From NCBI GenBank assembly GCA_018466975.1, contig CM031553.1, positions 1,488,001-1,552,000 of the forward strand: a stretch of 64,000 nt of DNA, given 5' to 3'. The notes beneath the pieces are model-generated. The model made no database searches, was not told the DNA's origin, and saw only the letters and a list, made by a program, of their open reading frames with translations. The stretch comes from Sparassis latifolia (lineage: Eukaryota; Basidiomycota; Agaricomycetes; Polyporales; Sparassidaceae). A program made the translations under genes and the position numbers. Below, piece after piece: positions 1 to 13,627 of this stretch (position 1 is the stretch's first letter; each line of letters begins with the position of its first letter).

Positions 1-184
1 CTACGCTACACACAGTTAATGACGCCGTGACGTAACAGTCAATAATGTCACATTTGTACTAAGCGTGGGAAACTCACCTGGACGCCGACCGCTCGCCCAA
101 AACGCACGCTTGCTCTTTAACCAAATACCCACCTTGCTGCTTGTCTTGCATATCTTTTGCTCACCACGCAAAGTCTCGTCGAGC

Positions 185-3100
185 ATGGCCGCTCAGAAAC
201 CAAAGAGGACCCGCGAAACTCGACCTCTGCCTGCACGGGCGAACTTACAGGTCGCCCTCCCGGTGGCGCCACCGACGGCGCAACAAACGAACGCGCGCAA
301 GAAGAAGAAGAAACGGGGAAAGGGAAAGGAAATCGCAGACCAAGAACCGCACTCCGAAGACGAAGAAGAGTACGGCATGCCCGATTTCGCCTACCTCCCA
401 GAGCCACCGTCGCCGACGTCGCTTTCCGCGTCAATGGCGGCCATGGCGAAGCTCGGACCACCCAGCGCTGCAGAAGCGGAGCTGTTGGCGACGGCCGGAC
501 ACCTCGCGCGGAGCATCGAGACGGACCCGAAGGGGTTGCAGGACGACGAATACTGGGCGTCGTTTCCGGAGCACCTGCGCACCTTTGTACGGCACACTTA
601 CTCTCAATTGAGCGCTGCTGGTGACGCGGACAAAAAGACGCAGGCGATGTACACGATAGCACAGCAGATCCACTCGGGCGCGGGCACTGGCGGTGCGAAG
701 ATGGCGGCGCGCGGGGCATTCGACCCTTCGATCTTTACGGACCCTTCGTTTACGCTGGCGATGGAACAGGCGGCGGCGGCAGCGGCGACAGCGACAGCAG
801 AGGGTCAAAGATTGCGGCCTGGAGAAGTGGTGCTGGTCGAGGAAGAGGTAGACGAGGTTGAGTACGAGGAGGACGAGGAGTACAGCGAGCAGGAGCCTGA
901 GGAGGTGCCAGTGCCGGTGGCAGAGGAGACGCCACCGAGGCCGGATGAGGCACGGGCAGCGGGCCGCGGCCGGCCGGGAGCGGGCGCGGTGACAAATCTT
1001 GCAGCCAGCGTCGCGGCGAGTGTTTCTGTCTCTGCCCGTATGCCTGCCGTGCGACCTCCGACCGCTGCCAATCCTGCCCCGAGCTCTCGTGCGGCGGGCA
1101 AGCAGCCCATGTCTTACGCCGCACCCACGCCTGCAACCAACCCACCCCCTTCCAGCCGTCGCGCGGCCTCGAAAGCCCGATCTCCTCTCACCCGTACCAG
1201 CACAATCACGCCCATCACCAGCCATCGCCTCCATCTTCGAACGCCTCTGCGCCGCACAAGCCCCGTCCGCCAGCGACGGGGTGAGCGGACAGCCGCAGGC
1301 GGCGAAAAACAACAAGATATGGAGCACGAGCACGAGCGAGGAGCGGGAGCGCATTAAGGAGTTCTGGCTCGGGCTCGGGGAGGACGACCGTCGGAGCCTG
1401 GTGAAAATCGAGAAGGAGGCGGTGCTGAGGAAGATGAAGGAGCAGCAGAAGCACAGTTGCAACTGCGCGGTCTGTGGCCGGAAGCGGTTCGTGCTCGCCC
1501 TCTCCCTGTTCGTGAAAATTTTTTCGCTGACGCTCTCGCTCACCCTGCAATGCGGTTTTTGCTGTCGCTGCCGTTGCTGCTGCCGCCGCTCGACTCGAAC
1601 GAGATAGGAATGCGATAGAGGATGAGCTCGAGGTACTGTACGATGCTTATTACGAGGAGCTAGAACAGTACGCGAATTACCAGCAGCGATACATCTCCTC
1701 CGGTGGCACGCTTCCTCCCCCACAAGGCCCTGGACCGTTCCCGGGCAGCGTCGAGCTGGACAAGAATGGCGTCGTCATCAGTCCGCATGGGCCGGCGAAC
1801 GCCAACTCGAACGTGCTGCCGCGGGCCAAAAACGGGGTGGTGACCAACGGCAGGAAGCCGGCGAAGCAGCCGGAGAGCGAGTTTGATGAAGACGAGGCGG
1901 AAGAGGAGGAGTATGAGGAGGAGGAAGAATACGAAGACGAGGAGGAGGAGGAAGAGGAGGAAGAGGAAGAGGACGACGGTGAGGCGGAGGACGAGGAGGA
2001 TGTCAAGCCGCAGCCGGATCGTAGAACCGCACCACCCAATCGCAGACGAGCCGCTGTACCCAACGGCGCGAAAACGAACGGGCGCGACAGCCTTGTCAAT
2101 TTCGGGAACAATCTCACTGTGACGGGCAAGTGTACTTGATTCATCGTTCTCCGTCTCAGCCTTTGATCTCATCACGCAGGTGCAGGTAATATTCTAACGG
2201 TGGCCGACGATCTACTAAAGAACGATGGCCAGAAGTTCCTAGAGATGATGGAGCAGCTCGCGGAGCGTCGTATGCAGCGGGAGGAGGAGGCTGCGGCGGA
2301 CGTAGAAGATGATAGCGAAGAGGAAGATGACGAGGAGGGAGATGAGGACGATGAGGACGAGGAAGAAGAGGATGAAGAGGAGGATGAAGAGGTCAGTTCT
2401 GCTTATAATTCCCACAAACTCTATTCACCTCCTTCGCAGGTGATGACGGAAGAGCAGAAGATGGAGGAGGGCAAGCGGATGTTCTCCATCTTCGCTGCGC
2501 GCATGTTCGAACAGAGGGTGCTTCAGGCCTATCGTGAAAAGGTCGCTCAGGAACGGCAGCTGCAGCTCCTTCGCGAGCTGGAGGAGGAGGACAAGTCCAC
2601 CAAGGAAAAGGAAGCCAAGAAGCTGAACCAAAACCAGAAGAAAAAGGACAAGAAGCGGTACGTCGCTCTCGTCCATACTGTACACGTGACTGATTTTTCC
2701 GTCAGGCAGCAGAAGCAGGCGAAGGAGGAGGAGCGAGCTGCGAAGGCAGCTGAGAAGGCTGCGGAGGAGGCGGTGCTGAAGGCAAAACAAGTGGCCGTCG
2801 AAGAAGAGCAGCGTAAAAGGCGGGAGGAAGAGCGAGCGCGGCGGGAGGCGCAGCGGAAGGTCCAGGAAGAAGAGAAGCAACGGAAGGAGGAAGAGCGGCG
2901 CAAGCGTCTAGCGGAGGAGAAAGAGCGCGAAGCAGAGCGGGAGCGCAAGCGCAAGGAGAAGGAGGAGCGAGCAAGGGCCGAGCGGAGGGAGAGGGAAGAG
3001 CGAGAACGCAAGGCCCGCGAGGAACGAGAAGCGAAACTCGCCGCTGAGCGCGCCGCAGCCGCAGCCGCTAAGCGTGAGCAGCAAGAGAAGGAGGAGCACG

Positions 3101-4167
3101 AGCGGAAGTTGGCCAAGGACCGCGAGGAGAAGGAGAGGGCCGAGCGAGAGAAGGTTGAGAAGGAGAAAGCTGACAAGGACGCCAAGGAACGTCACCAGCA
3201 GCAGCGTGCTAATCCTGGCAGGAACGCACGTACTCCCACTTCCCCGCGCAACGCCCATCCATCTGGCTCAACGCAACGATCTCCCAACCATGCGGCTTCC
3301 GGTGGTAAGAAGATCCTGAACAAATCTGCTACTCCTACGCCAACTCCGGCTCCCCAGCCGCAACGCCCACCTCGTGTTACGGTGGTGACTACTCCTCAGC
3401 CACCTGTTACTCCCGCCACCCCTCAGCTGCCGACTCATCTTCCCGCTCCTCCCACCACACCACTGTACTCTCCGGCGGCTGCAGTCATCCCCCCTCCAGT
3501 GTTGTCACCAAGAGGTCCTTATGTTCCTCATGCTGGATTTGTCGGTATGGTTAGCAGTTCTTCCATGCAGGGCGGTCCTCCACCACCTCTAGCGCCATCA
3601 GCACTACCTCGGACATTCGGCAGTGGGCCTCCTTACGACCCTGGCTTTGGTCGTGTGCTGGCCCCCCCTGCACCAATTGCTCCTCCTTCCAGGGCTTCAG
3701 TGCAGAACCCGATCACGTCGCCTTCACAGCTGCTCGCGCCTGGCTCCAGTCGTCTTCCGGCGGATCCTGGTCCGATCACTCGTCCCATTGCCCCGATCGC
3801 ACGTCCTACGGGTGAGGCGTCGGGCTCTGGATCAACGTCTCCAAGCCGCCGCTCGCCGAGTCCGAAGGGGACGCTGGGTTCGTCCGCCTTGATTCCCGAC
3901 GACGACGAGGTGATTAGTGCTCCTGGTCGCCGGTCTGTAGCGCCTGGTCAGGGCTGGGGCAACGCGAGTCCCCGCAGTTCTGTGCCAGACATGCGGGCGC
4001 CCTGGGGACCACCGGCTCCGCCTGGTTTTGTATCTTCCCGTCCGCCACCGATTGGGCCGTCGTTGTGGAGCGCGTCGAATCCTGAGTGGCATCCTTCGTC
4101 TGCTAGCTTCTTCGGTGCGCCTTATTCTGCTCATAACCCCTCTCCGCCTCCCCACACTGGTAGTTGA
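185..4167 (+). CDS. NST1: NST1-like stress response protein
   Basis: Large, highly charged cytoplasmic protein resembling fungal Nst1, which in yeast is linked to salt tolerance. Proposed exons 185-1193, 1261-1486, 1608-2131, 2180-2391, 2440-2657 and 2706-4167 join in frame to 1216 codons plus stop. The recognisable block follows the first intron: a segment ending [14 protein letters not shown], then a Cys-containing [10 protein letters not shown] motif and, across the next intron, [16 protein letters not shown]. After this come long Glu/Asp tracts (about 1888-2010 and 2320-2391), a [18 protein letters not shown] segment, a 250-residue charged single helix rich in Glu, Arg and Lys, and a Pro/Ser-rich tail. 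I chose ATG 185 (context gagcATGgcc); an in-frame ATG at 65 would add 40 residues of non-charged sequence. The intron at 1194-1260 has weak signals but is needed to change frame; an indel there is the alternative. Three of the introns are exactly 48 nt. Confidence 0.82.
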
Positions 4168-4291
4168 GTATTCCGCATCTTGACATTTCCTACCCACTTC
4201 GTCGATCGCATACCTGCAATTCTTTTATTCTGACCAGCATGCCACTGACACGTTAAATACATCGAAGATCATTACACTGCGTGAACATAAG

Positions 4292-7200
4292 TTACAATAA
4301 TTTGCTAGACGCAGCGGGCGCGATTCGGCTGCGAATGAGTTTGATTATGTACAATGGAAATGCGCTGATGGCGACGATTACGCCCACTTTCCATGCAAAT
4401 CGGAGAGACAGCACGAATGAAAGATCTATGCCTAGGTGAGAGAGGAACCTGCAACATACTGGACGGTGCATACCAAAGTATTCAGGCAGGAATGCTATGC
4501 TGACGACGTAGAGCAAAAGAGTGACGATCTCCGAAATAATCATATATATGTGCCTGATGAAAATTCAGTCACGTTTTGACGGACGGGTCGAGATGCTTAC
4601 CATGTTGTGATCTCTAGCGCAACCATGATGAGTTCATTCAGGATCAGAGCCGTGAAAGATATAGAGACGATGTTCAAAAACTCGTTCTCAAACAGAATGA
4701 GCGACATGATCATGATAGCGGCGCCTGCAAAATCATTGCTCAACAGTCTAAGGGGGAAGATAATAGTCATAACCAACCTTGATATAAGCTGATCATGAGC
4801 CACATAAAGAAGGTTTTGAAGGAAAGCACACGGCCCTACGATATGATGAGTGAACGTCTGCAAACAGACTGAAAAGCTGAACACACTTTCGTGAGTTCCT
4901 TGTACAACTCAGGGTACAGCAGAGCGAGATCTTCATTGACATCTCGATCTAGCACCAAAGAGAACACAGGGGCCATGGTGTACACCGTTGCATATCCGAC
5001 CATGAGCCAGCCTTGGTAGAGCGCTATTGGAGCGAAATAGAAGATAGCGGAGAACACGGCCTGCATGACGGAGATGATCAGGCCACGATGAATGACGAAC
5101 TGTGCCAGCTTGGCAGAACGACGATAGGAATTTCGCCCATGCCACAGCAGTAGTTTTGTCAAATAGCTGAACTGGGTCACAGAAAAGTCGGCAGCTAGCG
5201 ATGCTTGTTTGCCTTCCTTTCCAACAATGCCGACACCTGACAGTTTCTTGTCAGGACTGACACAAACTGTGTTTGGTACTACATACCAACGTCGGCCGCT
5301 TGGATCATGCTGACATCATTACCTCCGTCGCCAATGCAGCATATTCTCTTCTTCGTGTGACGACGTATCAAACGCGCAACATCTGCTTTCTGTGTCGGCG
5401 AGCAACGACATGCAACGACGGCGGATAGCTTAGTTGCAATCTCAATGAATTCGTTCTTGAAGAGGTTTAGACACAGCTATACCTCTGCGTCAGAACAGAG
5501 TTAGGTATAGTGGATTTCCGTGTAGCGTACCTGCAGTGATTCACCGTCAATAACCAGGCAGCAGTCAAGCTTGTTCTGGAGAAATTCAAGTTGATCCCGT
5601 ACTTCATCGGAGGTTTTAACTATAGCCCCAGGGAACGCATTAATAATTAAAACCGCCGAGAATTCAAACCTACTCAACGTTTTGCAACCTGATGAATGTA
5701 CTGATTCCTTGCTACAAGCTTCGTCGAGATGGCTATACAAGTCGCTGTCTCAATCTTGTCCCCTGTGAGCATCCAGATTTTGATCCCGGCATTACGCAAA
5801 AGCTCCAAAGTTGATTTGACATCGTCCTGCAGTTTGTCTTCTACACCCGTAAGACCAAGTAACTCCAGATCACGCTCCAGCAGTTCCTCGATCACTGCTG
5901 TCATTGCTTCGCTGCGACCTTCAAGCCGAACACTAGCTTCATAGTGTTTTTCCTTGAAATGTGTGTAAGACGCGTCACTGAGTCTGCGTCTGCCTACAAC
6001 AAGGGTCCGTAGGCCCTCACGAGCCATATTCGCGCACTCTTCCTCAAGCCAGTCGTTCCGTTGCACGATCTTTGCCATCACAACGTCGGCGCCCTTCTGC
6101 AGGAAGGTAGTCTCACCGGTCTGCACGTCGCGCACAATGATGCCCATGCGCTTCGACTCCGAAGTGAAGGGGAAGATGTCGAGGACTTCGAAGTTTATAC
6201 GGGCACCAGATGGTGTCTGCAATTGTATGCGGGTGCGATCCCGAAATGTCAGTGTAAGACCCACGGATTCTGTCCATTTCACGATAGCAACTTCATCGGG
6301 CGACGAAGCTTGGTATGTAACGGTGCCATCGTCATTTGTCACCGGAGTAACCTGAACACTACGGTCATACCTCCGACCATGGCACCCACACACTGATTAA
6401 TGAATGCTCACATTATGACAGAGAGCGAGAGAGAGAACCACGTCGTGAACACGGGAAGACATGTCTCGTCGCCCTCTTGTTGCGAGTTGTATCCCTGTGG
6501 CAGTTGTTCCTGTCCTATTGTGAACTTGAACCACCTGATTAACATCTGTATACGAGCGGAATCAAGTACATGTTTTACCCTGCTCAGCACTGGTACCAAA
6601 TGCCATCGACAATTGGTGGGCCACTTCGTCCATGGAGTCGAAACCATACGATACCGTACCCATATGCAGCTTCTTCATCTCCATTTCTAATAATATGATG
6701 AGCTCTCCTACTCGAAAGGAAAAAAACAAGATGACAGACCATTCTGAGTGAGAGTACCTGTCTTGTCACTCAGGAGATATTCTATTCGTCCAAGTTCTTC
6801 AGGAAGGGTGCTGGTCCGCACAATCGTACTGGGTATCTCGCTGTCAGTCATGATTTGTTGCGCGTAAACTGTCTTCCCCATATCGAGGTTAACACGTAGA
6901 CTGTCGAAACCATGGATCAGTCACAGAAATCTCAATGCGGAAATTGCAGCGTACCTGATGGGTATAATGGAGGAGAAAAGAATTAAAAAGCGGAATATAT
7001 ATATGTACCACTGGCCCCGGAAACCATTCAGGGCAACGAGCACGACTGATAACGCAAATGTGACAGCGCAGAGAATCTGACTGACGAAGTAAGATTATGA
7101 AATGCTGCATTTCAGTCCACTGACCTTCGCCAACCTGTTGATTTCAAGGTCCAACAGCCCAATTTTTGTCTCCGGGTGGCTGGTGTTCATCACCGCACGA

Positions 7201-8545
7201 GTCTCGGCACCTGTGTAGATTACAAGCCCGACTGCTGAGCCGGCAGCAAGGACAGTGTTTGCCCACAACACGTTCTCCGCTGTCAGAGGCTCAACAGTGG
7301 GTACAGGTACCATAGGAACATCATTCACCGATGTGGTAGATGGGGAGTTAATGGTGAACGTTCCGATGAAAGTATGGATGTCCTTTATCGGCGCGTCCGC
7401 TGGCACCCAGGTAAGCGGAGTCTATATATGCACCATCGAAAGGCTAGAAAACGTTACATACCATAAATTTCAGCATCAAGGCTCAGCAAATCCATTTCGC
7501 TGACGAGCTTCTGGCATGCAGGGACAGCGACACGCAGCTTCCAGTCAGTTTCGCCGTCCAATTGATCGGTGCGAATGAAGCACGTCCCCGAGTGGTCAGA
7601 CGTGCGTAGCAACACGAGGTCAGCAGGCACTCGTTGATTCTTCTCCAGAACGACCAGGTTGCCTACCCGGAGGCTCGAAGAAGGAACCGAACGAGTATGT
7701 GGCCCAGAGTCATGCAAATCCGCGGAATGTTCGAGGACAAGATACCTCTGGGAGTTGGCTTCGCGGTCTCGAAGATTGCGCTGGTAATCATCATATGCCT
7801 CTTTACCCATAGTTACACATAGCACAAAGGCAAGAGGAGCGATGTAGGTCGCAATGAAACCTGTGATTAACTATTCAGCACGCGACTGCTATAATATCTC
7901 AAACACCGGTTACCGATCTTCAGGGCAGGAACAAACTGAGATAGCGCAACCAACAGAAAATATAGGTTGAAGAAGAACTTGAATTGCTCGTAGAACACGA
8001 TTGGTAGGAACGTGAAGGCATTGTATTTTTGGTTGCGAACAATATTTGGCGGATATCGAGTTCGCAAGTTGTCTAAAACAATTCACACCATGAGGAGACA
8101 CTTAAATATACCACGGGGTAACTGTGCACACCTGGCGGACGGAAGGGAACCGTCCTGGACTTGTCGTTGCTGGCCGACTTGCCTCTGCGTACCAACGACG
8201 ACCGCTATCCCAACCTTTCAAGCCACATCGCGCCAATATATGAGGGAAAATACTCACCTGTGATGATGGCTCCGACAGGCTTGGTGTACGCACTTCGTCC
8301 TCTCCATCGTCGTCTTGGAACTCATCCCCGAGCAGGTTCGCCGCCTCTTCCTCCGCCTGATCCGCGTACCTCTCTCTGTGTTTGCCTTTCCGGGATATTC
8401 TGGACGAAACAGAAGCCGCTATAGTAGTGCCTGAAGGCATGTCCTGACTCTGTTGCTCGTTGTCGGTTGGTTCGCCGTTGAGGAGCGCGTACCCGGCTTT
8501 AGACTTTCTAGCTCGTCCTAGACTATGCAGAGGGATCTCAGACAT
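4292..8545 (-). CDS. NEO1: P4-type ATPase, Neo1/ATP9 subfamily (phospholipid flippase)
   Basis: Aminophospholipid flippase of Golgi/endosomal membranes, by family. Intron-rich gene read right to left. ATG at 8545 opens an acidic N-terminal tail, followed by [17 protein letters not shown] and the first membrane pair, which are typical of Neo1/ATP9 rather than Drs2/Dnf types. The actuator motif [10 protein letters not shown] lies near 7530-7560. The phosphorylation loop DKTGTLTQ is encoded at 6741-6767. The nucleotide-binding motifs [14 protein letters not shown] and [16 protein letters not shown] are at 6150-6310, [11 protein letters not shown] near 5750-5790, and the hinge GDGGNDV at 5310-5333. 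The C-terminal membrane half ([29 protein letters not shown]) ends at 4292. All catalytic motifs are intact; fragmentation into short ORFs is explained by many 50-60 nt introns. It is convergent with NST1 (124 nt between stops) and divergent from F-box gene A. Confidence 0.93.
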
Positions 8546-8931
8546 AGACCCTGGCACTAAGTATACCTGCGAGACAGCCTGACAAGATCGAATGTTATAA
8601 AGCAATCGTCAAAGTCGTGAAATGAGTTGCGCAGGAAGCGCAGTATCATGGTTTCTCCGCGAGTCTGACTTGGAGTCGAATTACGACCTCTCACTATGCG
8701 CGTTTTGAAATGGCATTACAAATCTGGCTAGATGGCCTGTTGAGGGACAGTAACCCCTCGTCATAACTGAAGGAGCTTGTTCTCGACCGTCATTCTCCCG
8801 GACGTACTCATTTATTCGCAGCCCTAGTTTACGGTGAAGAGCATTCCCCCAGCCGCACGACGGCTACCATCATTATTCCACCGGAGCGACGATATTATCA
8901 CAATCGCCATCCCCTTCGAATCTACGTCTTA
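8546..8931. promoter_or_regulatory. shared 5' region between NEO1 and F-box gene A
   Basis: A 386-nt interval between two divergent start codons. It must hold both promoters and 5' UTRs. I see no clear TATA box or coding sequence in it. Confidence 0.5.
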
Positions 8932-10301
8932 ATGGATCCTGAGAGACTGTGGCATAACCATGACATTCTCTGCGAAATCTTTGAGCACTTATCCTTGTCC
9001 GATGACTGGGATGCAGAACCGCCTGATCTGAATTCTCTGGCATCCTGCGCTCGTGTTTGTAGGGCATTTCTTGACCCTGCACTAGACGGTGTGTGGCGCG
9101 AGCTCCGTTGCATCGACTATCTTCTGGCTGTGTTCTCTGCCTTTCGGAAAGATCAGAGAGGCACCTATGTAAGTCGAATCATCTCGTTCCAGGGACAGGA
9201 CTCTAGCTTATACCAGTGCATCGATCTCAGCGCCTGGACGGAGATGTTACTGCGGAAGAATGGAGCCGTTATCATTACTACGCTCGCCGTGTTCGCATAC
9301 TTTGGTACGATTGCGAACACAGTCTATCTACCCTGCTTGCAGACCTGGCTAGTCATGCTGGAGATGTGCAACTTTTCCCTTCTCTGAAGATTCTCAGAAT
9401 CGGCTCAATCGACCATCTGGATTCAAGTTTACAGTATTTGCTGTCTCCCACCGTGCGCTCCGTCTTCATCGACGACTTAGAAACATCACATGCACATCAT
9501 CAGGAAGACATTAGGGGGACTTTCCTATACCACCTCTTCCATAAATCACCTCTTCTGGAAGAACTGGATCTCACACACCCATCTCTTCCGTATCCGATGG
9601 CCTCCTTTAGGGATATAACCCTGTGCAATTATTTGGTCCAGTTAACGGTCGATGTTCCATCTGTGGACCTTGATACACTGCGGGCCATTTCCAAGCTTGA
9701 AAGTCTACTCGACTTCTCCATATCTTGCCGTATCCTGGGTGACAGTATTCCAGCATGCTCTGGATTCAGTAACCTCCACCATCTGCAGGTGCATGGCAAA
9801 TTACCAAACATTAAAGCCATTTTAGCGTGTATTTCTCCTCCGCATCTTCAAAAGCTTTTCGTCTCCCACATAGCCACTTACAGGATGCGAGAAGACTTTG
9901 CGAGCAGGTATGCCGATGTTGTGGAGGTATTGTCCTCAAAGCATCGCGCGTTGCGGGACATCACATTCCGGGGCATTTCTCCTGCGCCGAGTTCAGTCGA
10001 CGAAAAATCCGCCCTGAATATTTTTCGTCCACTGCTGCAGTTGCATGACCTGCAGAACATCAATTTGAACCTCGACTACAGGACTCTAGGTTTATCAGAC
10101 GAGGATTTACACTCCATAGCGTCTGCCTGGCCGCGTCTGACGTCGTTCTCTTTGTCATACGGCAAAAGTACCGCCGTACCGTCATTCGACGCACTCGACC
10201 ATCTGGCCCGTTGTTGTCCTGAGTTGACGAAACTCAGACTACCTTCCCTGGACCTCAGGTCCTTTCCCAGACTGGAAGGTATCCGCTCTACGTCCAATTA
10301 A
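8932..10301 (+). CDS. F-box-like LRR protein (gene A)
   Basis: Probable substrate receptor of an SCF ubiquitin ligase. Exon 1 (8932-9168) encodes an F-box-like region at residues 8-55 (HDILCEIFEHL, then CARVCRAFLDPALDGVW). A 62-nt intron (GTAAGT donor at 9169, acceptor ending 9230) joins in frame to RLDGDVTAEEW, which leads into YARRVR and a leucine-rich repetitive body with motifs such as LFPSLKILRIGSIDHLDSS. The protein has about 435 residues. This architecture is common in large agaricomycete F-box families; the substrate cannot be told. Gene C at 32938 has the same layout and an intron of the same length in the same place, so the two are paralogues. Confidence 0.85.
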
Positions 10302-11121
10302 TTGCGTCGACTCCGTGTTTTTGTACTCTGCCCACGTTAGCCCCGGAGAATGCTTCGCGCCTGCTGCAATCTCTATTTCCCTGCCTTTCGACTCGAAAAG
10401 GGCAGCCTGCAAGTGTTCTGCGCATGGGGCACATGGTATTAACCGACAGATGAAGTAGAGAACAACGAGCTTGTGACTAATGCCACGGTGATACAGTATC
10501 CTTCTGGTTCCACTCTTGTCACCGGTACCTTTAGTTGACGTTAGTGGTGCATTTTTTTTCCCTTCAGAATTTCGGCTGTTTTTTTCGTATCCGTACGGAT
10601 ATGGTTCTATCCACGTTAAAGGAACGACTGTCTTCCTGCAGGTAACTAGAGGCTGTATCTATGAGCGTATATCCACATCTACTTTCTAACCGTGGCATAT
10701 TGGCTTGGGGCTCGCACACGAGGTTCCCACTCAATGACTTTCTCTCGACCACGTCTTTACTATGCCTCCATTCTTATCTTCTAACGGATAGGCAGTTACT
10801 GCCATTTTGTCTAACTGTTTGACTTGTAATTGAAAACACATGCCGGAGGTTGGATTCAACAACTAGCCGCCAAACATCTTGACGAACTGCTCTCTTGCAA
10901 TTGACGGTATGCTCAAAAGTAAGATAATGAAACATGAATCTTGTCCTGTCTCCGGACAGACAGCACGCATGCAGATCCTACAATGCGCGTCGAAAGTGGG
11001 ATACCAGGAGTTTTTAGTGCATCAATCATGTATGAATTATAATAACAAGATGTGTAGGATGAAACGTCCGCATGCGAATGCCAAAGAGAATGTGCTGAGG
11101 ACCATGCAATATCACCATCGT
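10302..11121. other. intergenic, 3' ends of F-box A and GH79
   Basis: 820 nt between convergent genes. Short overlapping ORFs on both strands show no recognisable domain. I see nothing further. Confidence 0.5.
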
Positions 11122-13627
11122 CTATGAACGCAACGCCCCGCGCAGGACGCTTGCTCCCGCAAGCAGAGCCACCAGCGCAACCACGCCCGACGCCACGCCT
11201 GCGCTCCTCTCCGCACCCGAGCTACCCTTGCTAGTGCTCCCCAAGTCGTCGCGATCCCCGGCGTTATCGCCGTTCGACGTGGCGAGCACCGACGGGCTGA
11301 CTCTCACGGTGAGCGCACCATACGTGTGCGTGGTCGTCGCGAACGTCGCGGTGCTCGACGGCGAGGCGTCGTTAAAGGCGGTGTCAGTCATGAACACGAG
11401 CGCGAAGCCTGGCGCGGGCACCGTCACTTGGCACGTGTTCGTGGACTGGTCGCACTGCACGGTCTGCACGGTCTCGTTTCCGAGCAGGCGGCCGTCACTT
11501 GCGAAACGATTGCCCATCGTCTGAGGTGCATTCTATATTAGAAATAGTGCAACCCACAGTGAGATTGATCACCAACCTGACCGGCCCAAGTGAAACCTTC
11601 CTTGACAGCGACCGATTCCGCAAGTAGGTACTTCACTCTGACTTGCGCCGGCGTTGAGGCAGACTCCACCGTGCCCGCACCACCTACCGTGACATTCACC
11701 GTCAGGGTGCTCGCCCCCGACGTGTCGCTGAGGTAGTTGACGAGCGCGACGCGCGCGAGCGTGCCCTGCTCGTAAATCGCATACGCAGGCGTGTATGGGT
11801 TGTAACTATTCGCGTTGAGGTCGACGACCTGCGCTGTGCCAGTTGAGCCGAGCGCCTCAGCGGAGACGATAATGGAATAGAAGATCGGCCCGATTGTCCA
11901 TTGTGCCCAGGAAGACAGATTGCTTGGAGGGGCTGCAGAGATGTCAAAGTGAAAATGTCGGTGCGAGGCAGACAAACTCACGAGTGAAAGGCTGCATGTA
12001 AACGAGGGTCAAAAAAAGACACATCATTATCGGTACAGAAAACACGCACATTATAGTTGTCATCTACACCACCGACATGCATGTTCGCGCCGGAGAAGTT
12101 ACTGTACGCCATTTGCAGGCTGTAGTCGATGCCCCATAGTGCAGCGCCGAAGCTATCACTGACGCCGGGGAAACCTCCACAGGACGCAGTGTTGGTCTCG
12201 AACATCAGGAGCGGCTTACCCGCCTGCTGGGCAATGTTTGCAGAATTCAGATATGCGGCGACGATCCCCTGACCCGACGCATGAGTCAGGTAGGTCGGAA
12301 AGATAGATTGCGGATCGACCGGGGGACCGAATCCCTCGTTAGGAAATTGTGCTGCACAATTATTCTCCGGATAGCTTTGCGGCAATTAGCTAGGAACGGA
12401 GTAGAAGCAGAATGCTACGCGTACTGTTCAACCGCAAGCGCATTCAGTACATCCGAGAAAGCTGGGACGAATCCCGTATCCCAGACTTGCTCTGGAGTCC
12501 ACGTCCCGGAAACACCTGGTGCAACGAGATTGTTATGTACGGGAATCTGCGGATCGTCGCTGATGGCTCCCGAAACCATAGCGAAGTCGTTGAAGTAATC
12601 ACTTGCATTGTAGTTCGCAGGTCGATGGTTGTGCCTGTTGCACTCACACGTCAGCCAGTCGAGGCTCGGAAGGTGGACAGACGTACATAGCATATAGGTC
12701 AGGTTCATTACCAAGCTGGAATCCAATAATCTTGTCTCCGAGGATAGCTTCTCCCATTTCGGCGATTTGCAACCGTAGGTTAGATGTATCGTTGAAAGGA
12801 ATACCTGCATAATTCTTGATAAATTTTGGGCCTCGTAAGCACAGCACGAACTCACCAAGCCACCATTTGACATTCACGTGCGAAGAGACGTTACTTAGTA
12901 AGTAAAGCATCTCGGGTGTCCAATACATGGTTGGTGTCTCCGTCTGTGGACACATCAGCAGCCTGAGCCGGTCAACCTATAACATTGTAGGAAAACCTAC
13001 AGTATCTCTAGAATCAGCCTTGTCTTTCATGACCATCTTGTAATCCGGGAGACTATCCACTTCGACGGCGTAATCCTGAGTGTTGCCACCGACCCGAACC
13101 CGGACACTTCCTGCCCGTTCCGCGACAAGCGCCATGAGGTTTAGGAAGGGTACATGCAGAAACGATCTACGGGAGATGAAAATCTTCTTCCACGGATGTT
13201 AGAAAGAGAAACTCACCCGTTTAGACCAACTACACAACACAATCAGAGTTGTCCATTGACACTATACAAAAAGAGACAGTTACTCACTGACTTGGTTGAT
13301 TACGGACATTTCAATAGATAATCCAAGAAACGCGCCGTCCTGCTGGATAGACACATTGTAGTTGTTGGCCGCGTTTTGGGCACTGCTCGAGAGAGGTAAC
13401 CAGAACTGGTTGGTAATGGGTGGTGAAGGAACAGCAGGTGGCGCGAGAATGACTGGGTTGAATGCCTGCAGACCAGTCTCCGTCGGAGGATCATACACGG
13501 AAGTACCACTGGCAGTATCGGGGGTAGTCGTCGGAACCCCAGGCGTCAGGACGCCCTGCACACCATAGAGCGTTACCGCGGACACGACACGACAGAACAG
13601 CAAGAGAATGAGAGCGCGAGGGGTCAT
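11122..13627 (-). CDS. glycoside hydrolase family 79 protein, GPI- or membrane-anchored
   Basis: Secreted retaining glycosidase of the heparanase/beta-glucuronidase clan (GH79, clan A); basidiomycete members act on glucuronic-acid side chains of arabinogalactan-type glycans. The N-terminus (MTPRALILLLFCRVVSAVTL) is a signal peptide. The acid/base motif is GFQLGNEPDLY (about 12680-12715) and the probable nucleophile Glu is in LLMFETNTASCGGF (about 12165-12215), both intact. The C-terminal beta domain has DLNANSYNPYTPAYAIY and is followed by a Ser/Thr stretch and a final hydrophobic segment (GVVALVALLAGASVL), consistent with a GPI signal or membrane anchor. Introns are phased cleanly; for example the exon pair reads QV-IGLNG-SFLHVPFLNLM across two introns. 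The broken paralogue at 18435 lies in opposite orientation. Confidence 0.9.

Noticed and set aside
1160..1290. Frameshift in NST1
   Set aside because: A 67-nt GT-AG intron (1194-1260) restores frame exactly and total exon length is divisible by three. Signals are weak, so some doubt remains.
431..2175. Long minus-strand ORFs opposite NST1 (430 and 171 codons)
   Set aside because: They are antisense to Glu/Asp-rich coding sequence; composition is Leu/Ser/Arg-rich low complexity, with no domain.
4292..8545. Possible pseudogene because the ATPase is scattered over many short ORFs
   Set aside because: All breaks coincide with GT-AG introns and every catalytic motif is intact.
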